Shown piece by piece: positions 26,194-34,610 of a stretch of DNA of 64,000 nt. The notes below the pieces were generated by a model. The model worked only from the letters and a program-made list of their open reading frames with translations. It made no database searches and had not been told where the DNA came from. The stretch is from Nibrella saemangeumensis (GTDB lineage: Bacteria; Bacteroidota; Bacteroidia; Cytophagales; Spirosomataceae): contig NZ_BAABHD010000014.1 in NCBI RefSeq assembly GCF_039541915.1, positions 89,264 through 153,263 on the forward strand. The letters run 5' to 3'. Each line of letters begins with the position of its first letter. The first letter of the stretch is position 1. The translations under genes were made by a program, and so were the position numbers.

Positions 26194-26526
26194 ATGAAGC
26201 TACGACTTAACGGACGGATCTGGCTGGAAGGCGACGAGCGGTTTATGGGGATCGGCCGGATGGAGCTGCTGGAGCATATCCAGCGCACCGGCTCGATCAA
26301 CCAGGCTGCCAAAGCGATGAAGATGTCGTACAAGCGGGCCTGGGAACTGGTGCATTCCATGAACGAGCAGTCGCCGGCCCCCCTGGTGGTGACCCAGACC
26401 GGCGGAGAGCGGGGTGGGGGCGCCCTGGTCACAGCGGAAGGCGAGCGGTACCTGGCTTATTACCGGGAGCTTCAGGCGCGTTTTCAGGACTTTTTACGGG
26501 CCGAGTCAGCCGCCATTCCGTTTTAA
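26194..26526 (+). CDS. modE: Stand-alone ModE-type winged-helix regulator
   Basis: A 110-residue protein matching the DNA-binding half of ModE: LRLNGRIWLEGDERFMGIGRMELLEHI, then the HTH GSINQAAKAMKMSYKRAWELV and the wing region GGERGGGALVTAEGERYL. E. coli ModE has an additional molybdate-binding C-terminal half; it is absent here, so the protein may sense molybdate indirectly or by another partner. It converges on modC and the two 3' ends overlap by 21 bp. Two ModE-box-like repeats occur at 28917-28946 and 29074-29097, in the control region of modABC and of the TonB receptor. Confidence 0.88.
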   Translation: MKLRLNGRIWLEGDERFMGIGRMELLEHIQRTGSINQAAKAMKMSYKRAWELVHSMNEQSPAPLVVTQTGGERGGGALVTAEGERYLAYYRELQARFQDFLRAESAAIPF

Positions 26527-27384
26527 CGGCTGGTAACTCGGGCTGTTCTCCTCCACGACAACCACAATGCGGTCACCCACCTGCACCGGACTCTCCGGCA
26601 CCAGCACCTCCGTTAGCGCACCCTCAGTCGATACCGTTAGCTGAAGCTGAGCGCCCTGCCGCTGAATGGCGATAACCGTACCCAACCGGCCCGATGGCCG
26701 GGCCGCGCCGGATGAACCAAACAGCGCAGCGGGTGCCCCCTGCCGGTCTATCTTACCCGCCTGCAGGCTGATAACCCGGTCGGCCAGCCGGATGATTTCG
26801 GCATTGTCGTGGCTTACCAGTACGGTGGTCAGCTTAAATTGTTTATGTACCTGGCTGATTTCTTCCTGTAAGCGCAGCCGGGTTTCGGTGTCCAGGGCCG
26901 ACAGGGGTTCATCTAGCAGCAGCAGCCGGGGTTGCCGGGCCACTGCCCTGGCCAGCGCTACCCGCTGCTGCTGACCGCCCGATAACACGGTTGGCCGGCG
27001 GTTGGCCAGCTCCGTCAGGCTCATCATCTCCAGCAGGGTATCCACCAGCGCCCGGTTTCGCTGATCGGGTAGGGCGAACCGCAGTTGCTCCCGGATGGTC
27101 ATGTTCGGAAACAGCGCGTAGTCCTGAAACACCACGCCCACAGCCCGGTGCCGGGGGCCAACCCAAAGGTGTTGCCGGTGATCAAACCAGGTCTGGCCGT
27201 TGGACCGGATGTACCCCGACTCGGGTTGCTCCAGGCCGGCCAGCATGCGCAGCACCGTGGTTTTGCCCGCGCCGGACGGACCGTACAATGCCAGGAACTC
27301 GCCTTCGGCAATGGTGAAGGAGACATCCAGCCTAATGGGCCCCTGAGCGGAATGCAGGGACCTGGTCACATGCAGTTCCGTCAT
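26506..27384 (-). CDS. modC: Molybdate ABC transporter ATP-binding protein
   Basis: A 292-residue ATPase. Walker A is GPSGAGKT at 35-42, the signature is LSGGQQQR and Walker B LLLLDEPLSALD follows. A C-terminal TOBE-like oligo-binding domain (about 230-285: LGTVIAIQRQGAQLQLTVS) is the molybdate-sensing regulatory part of ModC proteins. It is the last gene of modABC; its start overlaps the modB stop by 4 bp, so translation is coupled. Its own stop is inside the convergent modE gene. Substrate could be molybdate or tungstate; sequence alone does not separate them. Confidence 0.93.
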   Translation of the reverse strand: MTELHVTRSLHSAQGPIRLDVSFTIAEGEFLALYGPSGAGKTTVLRMLAGLEQPESGYIRSNGQTWFDHRQHLWVGPRHRAVGVVFQDYALFPNMTIREQLRFALPDQRNRALVDTLLEMMSLTELANRRPTVLSGGQQQRVALARAVARQPRLLLLDEPLSALDTETRLRLQEEISQVHKQFKLTTVLVSHDNAEIIRLADRVISLQAGKIDRQGAPAALFGSSGAARPSGRLGTVIAIQRQGAQLQLTVSTEGALTEVLVPESPVQVGDRIVVVVEENSPSYQPLKRNGG

Positions 27385-28061
27385 ATGAACGTTCGGGTGC
27401 GCAGTTTCTTGTTGAACCAGAATAGAACCAGTAAGATGGAAAACGTAAGCCCCAGCAGCACCAGGGCGTAGGCGTTGGCCCGGTCGTAGTTCAGGCTTTC
27501 CACTTCATCGTAGATGGCAATCGAAGCCACCCGGGTTTTGCCCGGAATGTTACCTCCGATCATCAGCACCAGCCCAAACTCGCCAATCGTATGGGCAAAT
27601 GCCAGCACCATGCCACTGAGCAGGGCCGGTTTGATATTGGGCAGCAACACCCGCCCGAGCGTGGTGAGTTCCGACTTACCCAGCGTAAACGACGCTTCTC
27701 GTAAGGATGCGGGCAGATTCTGAAAGCCGGATTGGATCGGGTGAACCATAAACGGCAGGCTGTAGAACAGCGAACCGACCAGAATACCCGTAAACGTAAA
27801 ATTTAACCGCAGCCCCAGCGTATTGATCAGCCAGTAACCCAGCATGCTGTCTTCGCTGAAGGCAATGAGCAGGTAAAAACCCGTTACCGTCGGCGGCAGC
27901 ACCAGCGGTAAACTAACGACCGCTTCAACAAACGGTTTCAGGCGGAACGTGCCGTAGGCCAGCCAGTACGCCAGCGGAATGCCAATGACCAGCAGGACGG
28001 CGGTAGTCAGTCCGGCCAGGCTCAGGGTCAACAGCAGGGTTTGGCTAAAATCGTCGGTCAT
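27381..28061 (-). CDS. modB: Molybdate ABC transporter permease
   Basis: A 226-residue integral membrane protein with five or six hydrophobic segments. The EAA-type loop for docking ModC is near residues 115-150 (LREASFTLGKSELTTLGRVLLPNIKPALLSGMV). The N-terminal LTLSLAGLTTAVLLVIGIPLAYWLAY and LPLVLPPTVTGFYLLI are typical of ModB. It starts 2 bp after the modA stop and overlaps modC, which fits a single modABC transcript. The protein has the ordinary length for the family. Confidence 0.94.
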   Translation of the reverse strand: MTDDFSQTLLLTLSLAGLTTAVLLVIGIPLAYWLAYGTFRLKPFVEAVVSLPLVLPPTVTGFYLLIAFSEDSMLGYWLINTLGLRLNFTFTGILVGSLFYSLPFMVHPIQSGFQNLPASLREASFTLGKSELTTLGRVLLPNIKPALLSGMVLAFAHTIGEFGLVLMIGGNIPGKTRVASIAIYDEVESLNYDRANAYALVLLGLTFSILLVLFWFNKKLRTRTFI

Positions 28062-28063
28062 GG

Positions 28064-28864
28064 CTAATTGGGCATCGCAAAGCCGTACTGTTTCAGGATG
28101 GCCTTCGCCGGGGGCGTAGTCAGGAAGCTGGCAAAGGTAAAGGCTGCTTTGTTGTTCCGGGCACGTTTGAGCACTACGTAACCCTGCTCCAGGGATGTAT
28201 GGGTATTGGCCGGTATCAGAAAATAACGTCCCTGCGCTTTCAGCGGGGGGCTCATGGCCAGCGCCAGCGCAATAATGCCAATATCGGCAGCCCCGGAGGA
28301 AACAAACTGGGCGGTCTGGGCGATATTCTCCCCCTTGACAAACCGGGCTTTTACCTGGTCGTAAAGGCCGTAGTGCCGCAGTGACTCTTCGGCCCGCTTA
28401 CCGTAGGGCGCATGCAGCGGATTGGCAATGGCGATGGTCCGGATGGACGGATCAAGCAGGGTTTTCAGGCCCAGGGTATTCGGGTCGATGGTGGGGCTCC
28501 ATAGCACCAGCCGGCCGATGGCGTAAGTCTGAATGGGGGAGGCCGTCAGCGCCTTTTGCTGTAACTGCCGGGGGTAATCGATATCCGCCGAAAAGAACAG
28601 GTCGAAGGGCGCATTGCGACTGATCTGCTGAAAAAACTTACCCGAAGAACCATACACCACGTTTACCTTGATGGCCGGTTGCCGGCGTCGGAATGTGGCT
28701 GTCAGCGCATCCATCGCGTACCGCAGATCCGACGCTGCGGCAATGGTAACCTCCCGCGATCGCGCACCGGGTTGAGCCGGGGCGGGCAGCCTGAAAACCA
28801 GCACCAATAGCAGGATGAGCAGAGGCCGAACCGCCGGTAGACGCTGATGGATGCGGTAAGGCAT
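28064..28864 (-). CDS. modA: Molybdate-binding periplasmic protein
   Basis: A 266-residue binding protein with a signal peptide (about 1-31, RPLLILLLVLVFRLPAPAQ). The mature protein begins REVTIAAASDLRYAMDAL and holds VVYGSSGKFFQQI, DLFFSADIDYP and GAADIGIIALALA, which are the oxyanion-binding loops of ModA. I chose the ATG at 28864; an in-frame ATG at 28906 would add 14 residues in front of the signal sequence and cannot be excluded. It is the first gene of modABC. A ModE-box-like inverted repeat is centred 10-40 bp upstream of the 28906 ATG, so ModE is expected to repress or sense this promoter. Confidence 0.93.
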   Translation of the reverse strand: MPYRIHQRLPAVRPLLILLLVLVFRLPAPAQPGARSREVTIAAASDLRYAMDALTATFRRRQPAIKVNVVYGSSGKFFQQISRNAPFDLFFSADIDYPRQLQQKALTASPIQTYAIGRLVLWSPTIDPNTLGLKTLLDPSIRTIAIANPLHAPYGKRAEESLRHYGLYDQVKARFVKGENIAQTAQFVSSGAADIGIIALALAMSPPLKAQGRYFLIPANTHTSLEQGYVVLKRARNNKAAFTFASFLTTPPAKAILKQYGFAMPN

Positions 28865-28916
28865 CAGGCCAATACGGCAATAAAGTACATCGTCGGGAGT
28901 GGTCATCAGGGGCCGG

Positions 28917-28946
28917 ATTCGTTATGGTTCTTCAAACATAACGAAT
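28917..28946. promoter_or_regulatory. ModE-box-like inverted repeat upstream of modA
   Basis: A perfect repeat has arms ATTCGTTATG (28917-28926) and CATAACGAAT (28937-28946) with a 10-bp spacer. The outermost CG dinucleotides span 24 nt, as in the ModE consensus I recall from E. coli (CGcTATATA, 6 bp, TATATAACG). Its place just before modA, plus a modE gene in the cluster, supports the call. Confidence 0.7.
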
Positions 28947-29073
28947 AAAAGTGGAATGCCTGACAGCGCCGGGCGGTTAAGTTTGGTTACGGCAGAGGTA
29001 AAGCCAGTACCCCAGCCATTGCGGTAACCCCAATCGATTTAATTTGCGTTGTGTTTGCGCGGAAATAACGAGT

Positions 29074-29097
29074 CGTTATATTTGAACGAATATAGAG
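29074..29097 (+). promoter_or_regulatory. Second ModE-box-like repeat, before the TonB receptor
   Basis: CGTTATATT (29074-29082), 6 bp, AATATAGAG (29089-29097). The right arm matches the complement of the left at 7 of 9 positions, and the total span is 24 nt, the same as the modA site. It ends 10 bp before the receptor ATG at 29108. Confidence 0.5.
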
Positions 29098-29107
29098 CAC
29101 CCGCTGC

Positions 29108-31645
29108 ATGCTGTTACCGCTACTCACTGTTGGTCTGACGCTTACGGCTCCGGCCGATACCATTCGTCCCAAAGCGGATTCAGTGCGGCAGTTATCCCTG
29201 CAGGAGGTTGTTGTTTCGGCCTCGCGGGTGGCCGAAAGCGTACTCCGCTCGCCGGTGAGTATAGAAGTGCTCGACTTCCAAAAGATTGGGCAGTCGGCGC
29301 AGCCTTCGTTTTTCGACGCCATCGAAAACCTGAAGGGGGTGCAGTTGCTGACGCCCAGCATGGGGTTTAAGGTGTATAACGCCCGTGGCTTTGCCAATAC
29401 CACCAACGTGCGGTTTGTGCAGCTGGTCGACGGCATGGACAACCAGGCACCCCATATCGGGGCACCCATTGCGGGGGCGCTGGCTCCGTCGGACCTCGAT
29501 ATCCAGCGGGTAGAGATCATGCCCGGTACGGCTTCGGCGCTATATGGTCTCAACGCGCTGAATGGGTTAGCCAATATTCTGACGCGCAGTCCGTTTGAGT
29601 CGGCGGGGTTCAGTGCCAGCCAGCGAACGGGGCTGAACCATATCGGGGAAGCAGGTATCCGGCCGCAGGTGGCCAGCGAAACGGCCTTGCGGTACGCGCA
29701 GGTGTTTAACCCTCGGCTGGCGTTTAAGGTCAATCTGGTCTACCAGACCGGGTACGACTGGCTGGCCCGCAACCTGGGCGACCTGAACCCCAACGCCAAT
29801 ACTTCCCTCGGTTTGTTGGGTATCACAAACCCAGGCCGGGATGCCATCAACGTCTACGGCGACGAATCGCCCAACCGCCGGGCGCTTACCCTGAACGGGC
29901 AGCGCTATGTAGTGTCGCGCACCGGCTACGCCGAAGAACAGGTAACCGATTACCGGTTGCGCAACCTGCGTGGTGACCTGGCGCTGCATTACCGGTTCAC
30001 GCCCAACCTGGAGCTGGCTTATCTGTACCGGGCGGCCACGCTCGACAACGTCTACCAGCGCACCAACCGCTTCCGGCTGGATAATTACCGGCTCGACCAG
30101 CACGGCCTGACGCTCACCACACCGTCCATCGCCGTAAAAGCCTACCGCACCAGCGAAAACACCGGCGACTCCTACAACCTGCGGTCCATGGCTGAGAACA
30201 TCGACCGCTCCTTCAAATCCGACAACGCCTGGTTTGCCGATTTCTCGACGCAGTTCCGTAACTCCGTAGCCGGCGGTGCCCCTATACCGGCCGCATTGAC
30301 AGCCGCCCAGCAGTTTGCCGATCGGGGTCGTCCGCAGCCGGGTACACCGGCATTCAAGGATCTGGTTACGAAACTGCGGGACATCAACAACTGGGATGTG
30401 GGCGCGGCCCTGCGGGTGCGTTCGTGGCTGTATCACGTGGATGGGCAGGTGGAGCCGACGCGGGTGCTGTGGCGCTCATTGCGGGAGAAAACTGGCCTGA
30501 ACCTGCTGCTGGGCGTCAATTACCGGCAGTACCAGGTCTATCCCGACGGCAATTACTTTATCAATCCCGTCGAGGCCGACCGCTACCTGACCTACCGGCA
30601 ATTCGGCAGCTTTGTGCAGGCGACCCGCACGTTCTGGCAGGACAAGCTAAAGCTGAGCGCTACCCTGCGCGTGGACAAGAACCAGTACTTTGCCGCCCGG
30701 CTGAATCCCAGGGTATCGGTGGTGTTCTCGCCGACGGAGACGCACCACTGGCGGCTGTCGTACCAGAACGGTTACAGGTTCCCGTCGTTGTTCGAAGCCT
30801 TCTCCAACGTCAACTCCGGCGGGGTAAAGCGGGTAGGGGGGCTGCCGGTGATGTCACAGGGAATTTTCGAGAACTCCTATTTCCGCACGGCCGTCGACGC
30901 CTTTCAAAATGCCATTAATACCGATGTCAATGTTAACCGCCTGACGACTGAACAGGCGATTCAGAAAAACAAAGGCCTGCTAAAGAAAAACACCTACACC
31001 TACCTGAAACCTGAGCAGGTGAACAGCCTTGAGCTGGGCTATAAGGGACTATGGCTGCGAAAGAAACTGTACATTGACGCCGATTTTTACTACAACAGCT
31101 ACCGCAACTTCATGGCGCAGGTAGAGGCCAACATCCCCAAACGCAACACCCCGGATTCCATCGCCTACTACCTCGCCGACCGTAGTCAGCAGGACCGCTA
31201 CCGGCTGTGGACCAACTCCAAAACCACGGTGTATAACTACGGTACCAGCATTGGCCTGCGGTATTCCGTGGCGGGCAACTGGGTGGTGATGGGCAATGCC
31301 TCCTACGCCCGGCTCGACCGTACCGAGAGCGGAGATGGGCTGGAAGAAGCCTTCAATACCCCCCGCTGGATTACCAACGTGGGTGTGTCCAACGCCAGCC
31401 TGGGCAATGGCATCGGCTTTAGTGTTAACTACAAATACCAGAGCGCTTTCCTGTGGCAATCGTCGCTGGCCACGGGTATGGTGCCCGCCATTCATAACCT
31501 GGATGCCCAGGTCAACTACCGCGTTACCCCACTGCGGCTCACGGTTAAACTGGGCGGCACCAACCTGCTGAACCGGCCGTACTACACCTTCGTAGCCGGC
31601 CCGACAGTTGGCGGGTTCTATTACCTCTCCCTTGCGTTTGAGTAA
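29108..31645 (+). CDS. TonB-dependent outer-membrane receptor, possibly for molybdate
   Basis: An 845-residue receptor. A short signal peptide (about 1-15) is followed by the TonB-box-like LQEVVVSASR (about 32-41), a plug (IENLKGVQLLTPSMGFKVYNARGF, VEIMPGTASALYGLNALNGLANI) and a barrel ending in Phe-Glu (YYLSLAFE). It lacks the carboxypeptidase-like domain and SusD partner of SusC proteins and looks like a classical siderophore/metal-type receptor. It is divergent from modABC, and each promoter side has a ModE-box-like repeat of the same geometry, so a role in outer-membrane uptake of a molybdenum or tungsten compound is inferred. The bound ligand cannot be read from sequence. Confidence 0.9.
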   Translation: MLLPLLTVGLTLTAPADTIRPKADSVRQLSLQEVVVSASRVAESVLRSPVSIEVLDFQKIGQSAQPSFFDAIENLKGVQLLTPSMGFKVYNARGFANTTNVRFVQLVDGMDNQAPHIGAPIAGALAPSDLDIQRVEIMPGTASALYGLNALNGLANILTRSPFESAGFSASQRTGLNHIGEAGIRPQVASETALRYAQVFNPRLAFKVNLVYQTGYDWLARNLGDLNPNANTSLGLLGITNPGRDAINVYGDESPNRRALTLNGQRYVVSRTGYAEEQVTDYRLRNLRGDLALHYRFTPNLELAYLYRAATLDNVYQRTNRFRLDNYRLDQHGLTLTTPSIAVKAYRTSENTGDSYNLRSMAENIDRSFKSDNAWFADFSTQFRNSVAGGAPIPAALTAAQQFADRGRPQPGTPAFKDLVTKLRDINNWDVGAALRVRSWLYHVDGQVEPTRVLWRSLREKTGLNLLLGVNYRQYQVYPDGNYFINPVEADRYLTYRQFGSFVQATRTFWQDKLKLSATLRVDKNQYFAARLNPRVSVVFSPTETHHWRLSYQNGYRFPSLFEAFSNVNSGGVKRVGGLPVMSQGIFENSYFRTAVDAFQNAINTDVNVNRLTTEQAIQKNKGLLKKNTYTYLKPEQVNSLELGYKGLWLRKKLYIDADFYYNSYRNFMAQVEANIPKRNTPDSIAYYLADRSQQDRYRLWTNSKTTVYNYGTSIGLRYSVAGNWVVMGNASYARLDRTESGDGLEEAFNTPRWITNVGVSNASLGNGIGFSVNYKYQSAFLWQSSLATGMVPAIHNLDAQVNYRVTPLRLTVKLGGTNLLNRPYYTFVAGPTVGGFYYLSLAFE

Positions 31646-31688
31646 ACAACAACACCGGGTTCTGTCGTTTAAGCAGAAGGGTGTAAAG

Positions 31689-32351
31689 ATGTTTATCAAA
31701 GCGGTTATGCGTATTGCGAGTGTATTGGTGTTTTTCTGCCTGATGGGCGCAGCCTTTGGGCAATCGGTGGAGGGTTGGAAACTGGAGAAGGACAAGAACG
31801 GTATCAAAGTATATTCACGATTACAGGAAGGTGATGAGCCCAAAGAAATACGGGTAATCTGCAACGTACCCGGAACGATCCCCCAACTGGTTGCCTATTT
31901 GTTCGATGTTGATTATTACCCAAGGGTGATTTACCGAACCAAACTGGCTCACCTGGTCCGTCGGGTGCGGGATAATGAATTTATCTACTACACCGAGATC
32001 GAATCGCCCTGGCCGGTGAGCAACCGGGATCTGGTGGCCCGGATGACGTTCCAGCAGAACCCCGCCACCAAAACGTTGCGGGTGGAGGCCAGACAAGTAC
32101 CTGGCCTAATTCCGCCAAAGCCTAACGTAGTCCGGATGCCTTACTGGCACGCGGTCTGGAACGTGCGCCCGCTGAACGATAAGCAGTTGCACATTGAATA
32201 CACCTTCAAAGCCGGGTTGGGTGGAGAGATTCCGGCCGGAGTTATTGATTTGGTCGCCAAAACAGGGCCGTATCAGTCATTTCTCACCCTGAAGGAGTCG
32301 TTGAGTCTGTCCCGCTACCAGGGCAAAACGTTTAGCTTTTTGCAGCCGTAA
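31689..32351 (+). CDS. Secreted START-domain lipid-binding-like protein
   Basis: A 220-residue protein with a signal peptide (about 1-25, ending GAAFGQ). The rest is a START-like helix-grip fold: EGWKLEKDKNGIKVYSRLQ, FDVDYYPRVIYRT, EIESPWPVSNRDLVARM, GGEIPAGVIDLVAKTGPYQSFLTLKESL. Such domains hold a lipid or other hydrophobic ligand. The ATG at 31689 gives a clean signal peptide and does not overlap the receptor gene, unlike an ATG at 31608. It starts 43 bp after the receptor stop and may be co-transcribed, but nothing in the sequence ties it to molybdate. Confidence 0.82.
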   Translation: MFIKAVMRIASVLVFFCLMGAAFGQSVEGWKLEKDKNGIKVYSRLQEGDEPKEIRVICNVPGTIPQLVAYLFDVDYYPRVIYRTKLAHLVRRVRDNEFIYYTEIESPWPVSNRDLVARMTFQQNPATKTLRVEARQVPGLIPPKPNVVRMPYWHAVWNVRPLNDKQLHIEYTFKAGLGGEIPAGVIDLVAKTGPYQSFLTLKESLSLSRYQGKTFSFLQP

Positions 32352-32395
32352 TAGGGCCGTTCGTATCTACTAACACCTCTACCCGGAGCTATTCA

Positions 32396-33844
32396 TTACG
32401 CCAACTGCTTTATGACACTGCGGAAATTGTCCAGCGCGGCTTCCAGATTCTCGACTATTTCCGTAGCCAGCACATCAGGATTGGGGAGGTTGTCGAGGTC
32501 GCCGAGGCTGTCGTCTTTCAGCCAGAAAATATCCAGACTGGTTTTGTCACGGGCGATGATCTCGTCGTAGGTAAAGCGCCGGAACCGCTCCGTTTCCTGC
32601 CGGTCGGAGCGGTTTTCCGGTCGGTAGCAGGTGATAAAGTCCCGCAGATGGTCCAGCCGCAGCGGATTGGTCTTCAGCGTATGCTTGATGTTGGTGCGGT
32701 AATCGTATACCCACACGTGCCGGGTCCATGGGTCTTTGCTGGCGGGCTTATTGTCGAAGAACAGCACGTTAGCCTTTACGCCCTGGGCGTAGAAGATACC
32801 CGTCGGCAGGCGCAGGATCGTGTGCAGGTCGGTACTTTCGAGCAGCCGCTTCCGCACGGTCTCGCCGGCTCCGCCTTCAAACAGCACGTTGTCGGGCAGC
32901 ACCACGGCGGCTTTGCCGTCAATCTTCAGCAGCGAGCGGATGTGCTGGAGGAAATTTAATTGTTTGTTGGAGGTGGTGGCCCAGAAATCCTGCCGCTGGT
33001 AGGTGAGTGTTTCCCGTTCCTGTTCGCCTTCCTCGTTGGTAAAGGTGGTGCTGCTTTTCTTGCCGAAGGGCGGATTGGCCAGCACGTAATCGACGCGTTG
33101 CGACGGCAGGCTAATGAGGCTGTCGTTACGCTGTACCGGCGGTTCTGAGTTGAGGTCACCGATGTTGTGCAGAAACAGGTTCATCAGGCACAGCCGCGTG
33201 GTGTTGGGTACGATTTCCCAGCCGTGGAAGGTCTCATACTTCAGAAAACGGAGCTGCTCCTTATCCAGCTTCTGTTTCACCAGAAAGTCGTAGGCCGACA
33301 GAAAGAAGCCGCCCGTGCCGCAACTGGGGTCGGCAATGGTTTTCATCGGCTCAGGACGAATACATTCGACCATGGCTTTGATCAGCGGACGGGGCGTAAA
33401 ATATTGCCCGGCCCCCGATTTGGTGTCTTCGGCGTTTTTCTCCAGCAGCCCTTCGTAGATGTCGCCTTTTACGTCGGCGTCAATGCCTGTCCAGGTCTCG
33501 GCGTTGATGAGCTGGATGAGCCGGTACAGCTTGGCGGGGTCCTGAATTTTGTTCTGGGCCTTGAAGAAGATCTGGCCGATCATGCCCGGCTGCTTGCCCA
33601 GTTCGTTCAGGATGTGCACGTAGTGGACTTCCAGTTCGGCTCCGTTCTTGTCGGTGAGGCTTTCCCAGTTGTACGCGGCCGGGATATGGGTGTCGCGGAA
33701 GTAGGGCGGCTTGCTGTATTCGTCGGCCATCTTCAGAAACAGCAGATACGTAAGCTGCTCCAGGTAATCGCCGTAGCCGACACCATCGTCGCGGAGGGTA
33801 TTGCAGAAGTTCCAGACTTTCTGGACCAGGGCACTTGAACTCAT
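32396..33844 (-). CDS. hsdM: Type I restriction-modification DNA methyltransferase subunit
   Basis: A 482-residue N6-adenine methyltransferase subunit. An N-terminal helical HsdM_N domain (about 5-125) precedes the AdoMet fold with motif I DPSCGTGGF at 172-180 and catalytic motif IV NPPF at 257-260. It works with HsdS to methylate the recognition sequence and with HsdR for restriction. In this window it is the last gene of the R-M cluster in transcription order, but 1243 bp with a RAYT transposase and REP arrays separate it from hsdS. Whether it has its own promoter is not clear from the 90 bp upstream. The C-terminal region (from about 420) is shorter than in some HsdM proteins. Confidence 0.95.
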   Translation of the reverse strand: MSSSALVQKVWNFCNTLRDDGVGYGDYLEQLTYLLFLKMADEYSKPPYFRDTHIPAAYNWESLTDKNGAELEVHYVHILNELGKQPGMIGQIFFKAQNKIQDPAKLYRLIQLINAETWTGIDADVKGDIYEGLLEKNAEDTKSGAGQYFTPRPLIKAMVECIRPEPMKTIADPSCGTGGFFLSAYDFLVKQKLDKEQLRFLKYETFHGWEIVPNTTRLCLMNLFLHNIGDLNSEPPVQRNDSLISLPSQRVDYVLANPPFGKKSSTTFTNEEGEQERETLTYQRQDFWATTSNKQLNFLQHIRSLLKIDGKAAVVLPDNVLFEGGAGETVRKRLLESTDLHTILRLPTGIFYAQGVKANVLFFDNKPASKDPWTRHVWVYDYRTNIKHTLKTNPLRLDHLRDFITCYRPENRSDRQETERFRRFTYDEIIARDKTSLDIFWLKDDSLGDLDNLPNPDVLATEIVENLEAALDNFRSVIKQLA

Positions 33845-33930
33845 AAATAGAGATTAATTGGGTGGGTTGACGATTACATTGCGCTTAAGGCCCAAAAGAT
33901 ACATTAAATCCAAAAATAAATAGCGGCTTG

Positions 33931-34055
33931 GCCGTCAGCCCCTACGGGGCAACGGTGGCGCAGGGACGTGCCGGTGCTATTAACCGTAAACCCATACGGG
34001 GCAAATCTTCTGGAACAGCTGCCCCGTAGGGGCTTACGGCCGAGGCCGGTTAATA
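33931..34055. repeat. REP-like array left of the RAYT gene (three units)
   Basis: Two forward units of a 52-bp repeat start with cores near 33937 (AGCCCCTACGGGGCA) and 33989 (CCATACGGGGCA), followed by a reverse unit at 34020 (TGCCCCGTAGGGGCT) ending CCGGTTAATAG. Each core is a short G/C hairpin containing GTAG on one strand, the tetranucleotide typical of REPs. The CTATTAACCG box accompanies the cores, as in the right-hand array. Confidence 0.75.
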
Positions 34056-34067
34056 GATCTGATTTGC

Positions 34068-34553
34068 TTACTGGTCGGGCTGTTGCGGGTAGTTATCGTA
34101 AAAATCAAAAACATACCGTGCGTCGTACGGCACCTCAAACCTTTCTAAAAACGCGATGTACTCGTCCCGAAATGTCCGTTTTCGGTGATGCTCTTCCTGA
34201 TTAAGTACGTACTGTACCACATCTGTTACCTGCGACTGGGCATAAGTGAATGCGCCGTAACCTTCCTGCCAGCTAAAGGTCGAGCGGGTAATTCCTTTCT
34301 CTTTTACCCAAACGGAAGTGGCCTGTTTTACATCGCGTACCAGATCTGCAATTGGGAGGGTTGGGCTAAACCCGACGAAAAGGTGGGTATGGTCAGGCAT
34401 ACAATGGACGGCCAATAATTTCTGCCCCCGATTTTGTACAATGCCCGTGATGTATTGGTGTAGTTCTTCTTTGCGGTGCCGGGGGATGAGGTGCTGTCGG
34501 CCTTTCACCGCAAATACAATCTGGACATATAATTGGGTATAGGTATTGGCCAT
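34068..34553 (-). CDS. REP-associated tyrosine transposase (RAYT, IS200-like)
   Basis: A 161-residue Y1 transposase of the IS200/RAYT type. The HUH motif is PDHTHLFV (His55, His57) and the catalytic Tyr is probably Tyr115 in VVQYVLNQEEHH, a typical RAYT ending. These proteins nick single-stranded DNA at REP hairpins. The ATG at 34553 precedes the usual N-terminus (NTYTQLYVQIVFAVKGRQ); the upstream ATG at 34583 adds ten unrelated residues. It is flanked on both sides by repeats with GTAG/GGAG-containing hairpins, which are its expected substrates. It lies between hsdS and hsdM, on the same strand. Confidence 0.9.
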   Translation of the reverse strand: MANTYTQLYVQIVFAVKGRQHLIPRHRKEELHQYITGIVQNRGQKLLAVHCMPDHTHLFVGFSPTLPIADLVRDVKQATSVWVKEKGITRSTFSWQEGYGAFTYAQSQVTDVVQYVLNQEEHHRKRTFRDEYIAFLERFEVPYDARYVFDFYDNYPQQPDQ

Positions 34554-34610
34554 GGGGCATAAAAAGCAATTAGGTTTTATCAATAATCACAATATAGGTA
34601 AGCGACGCAT

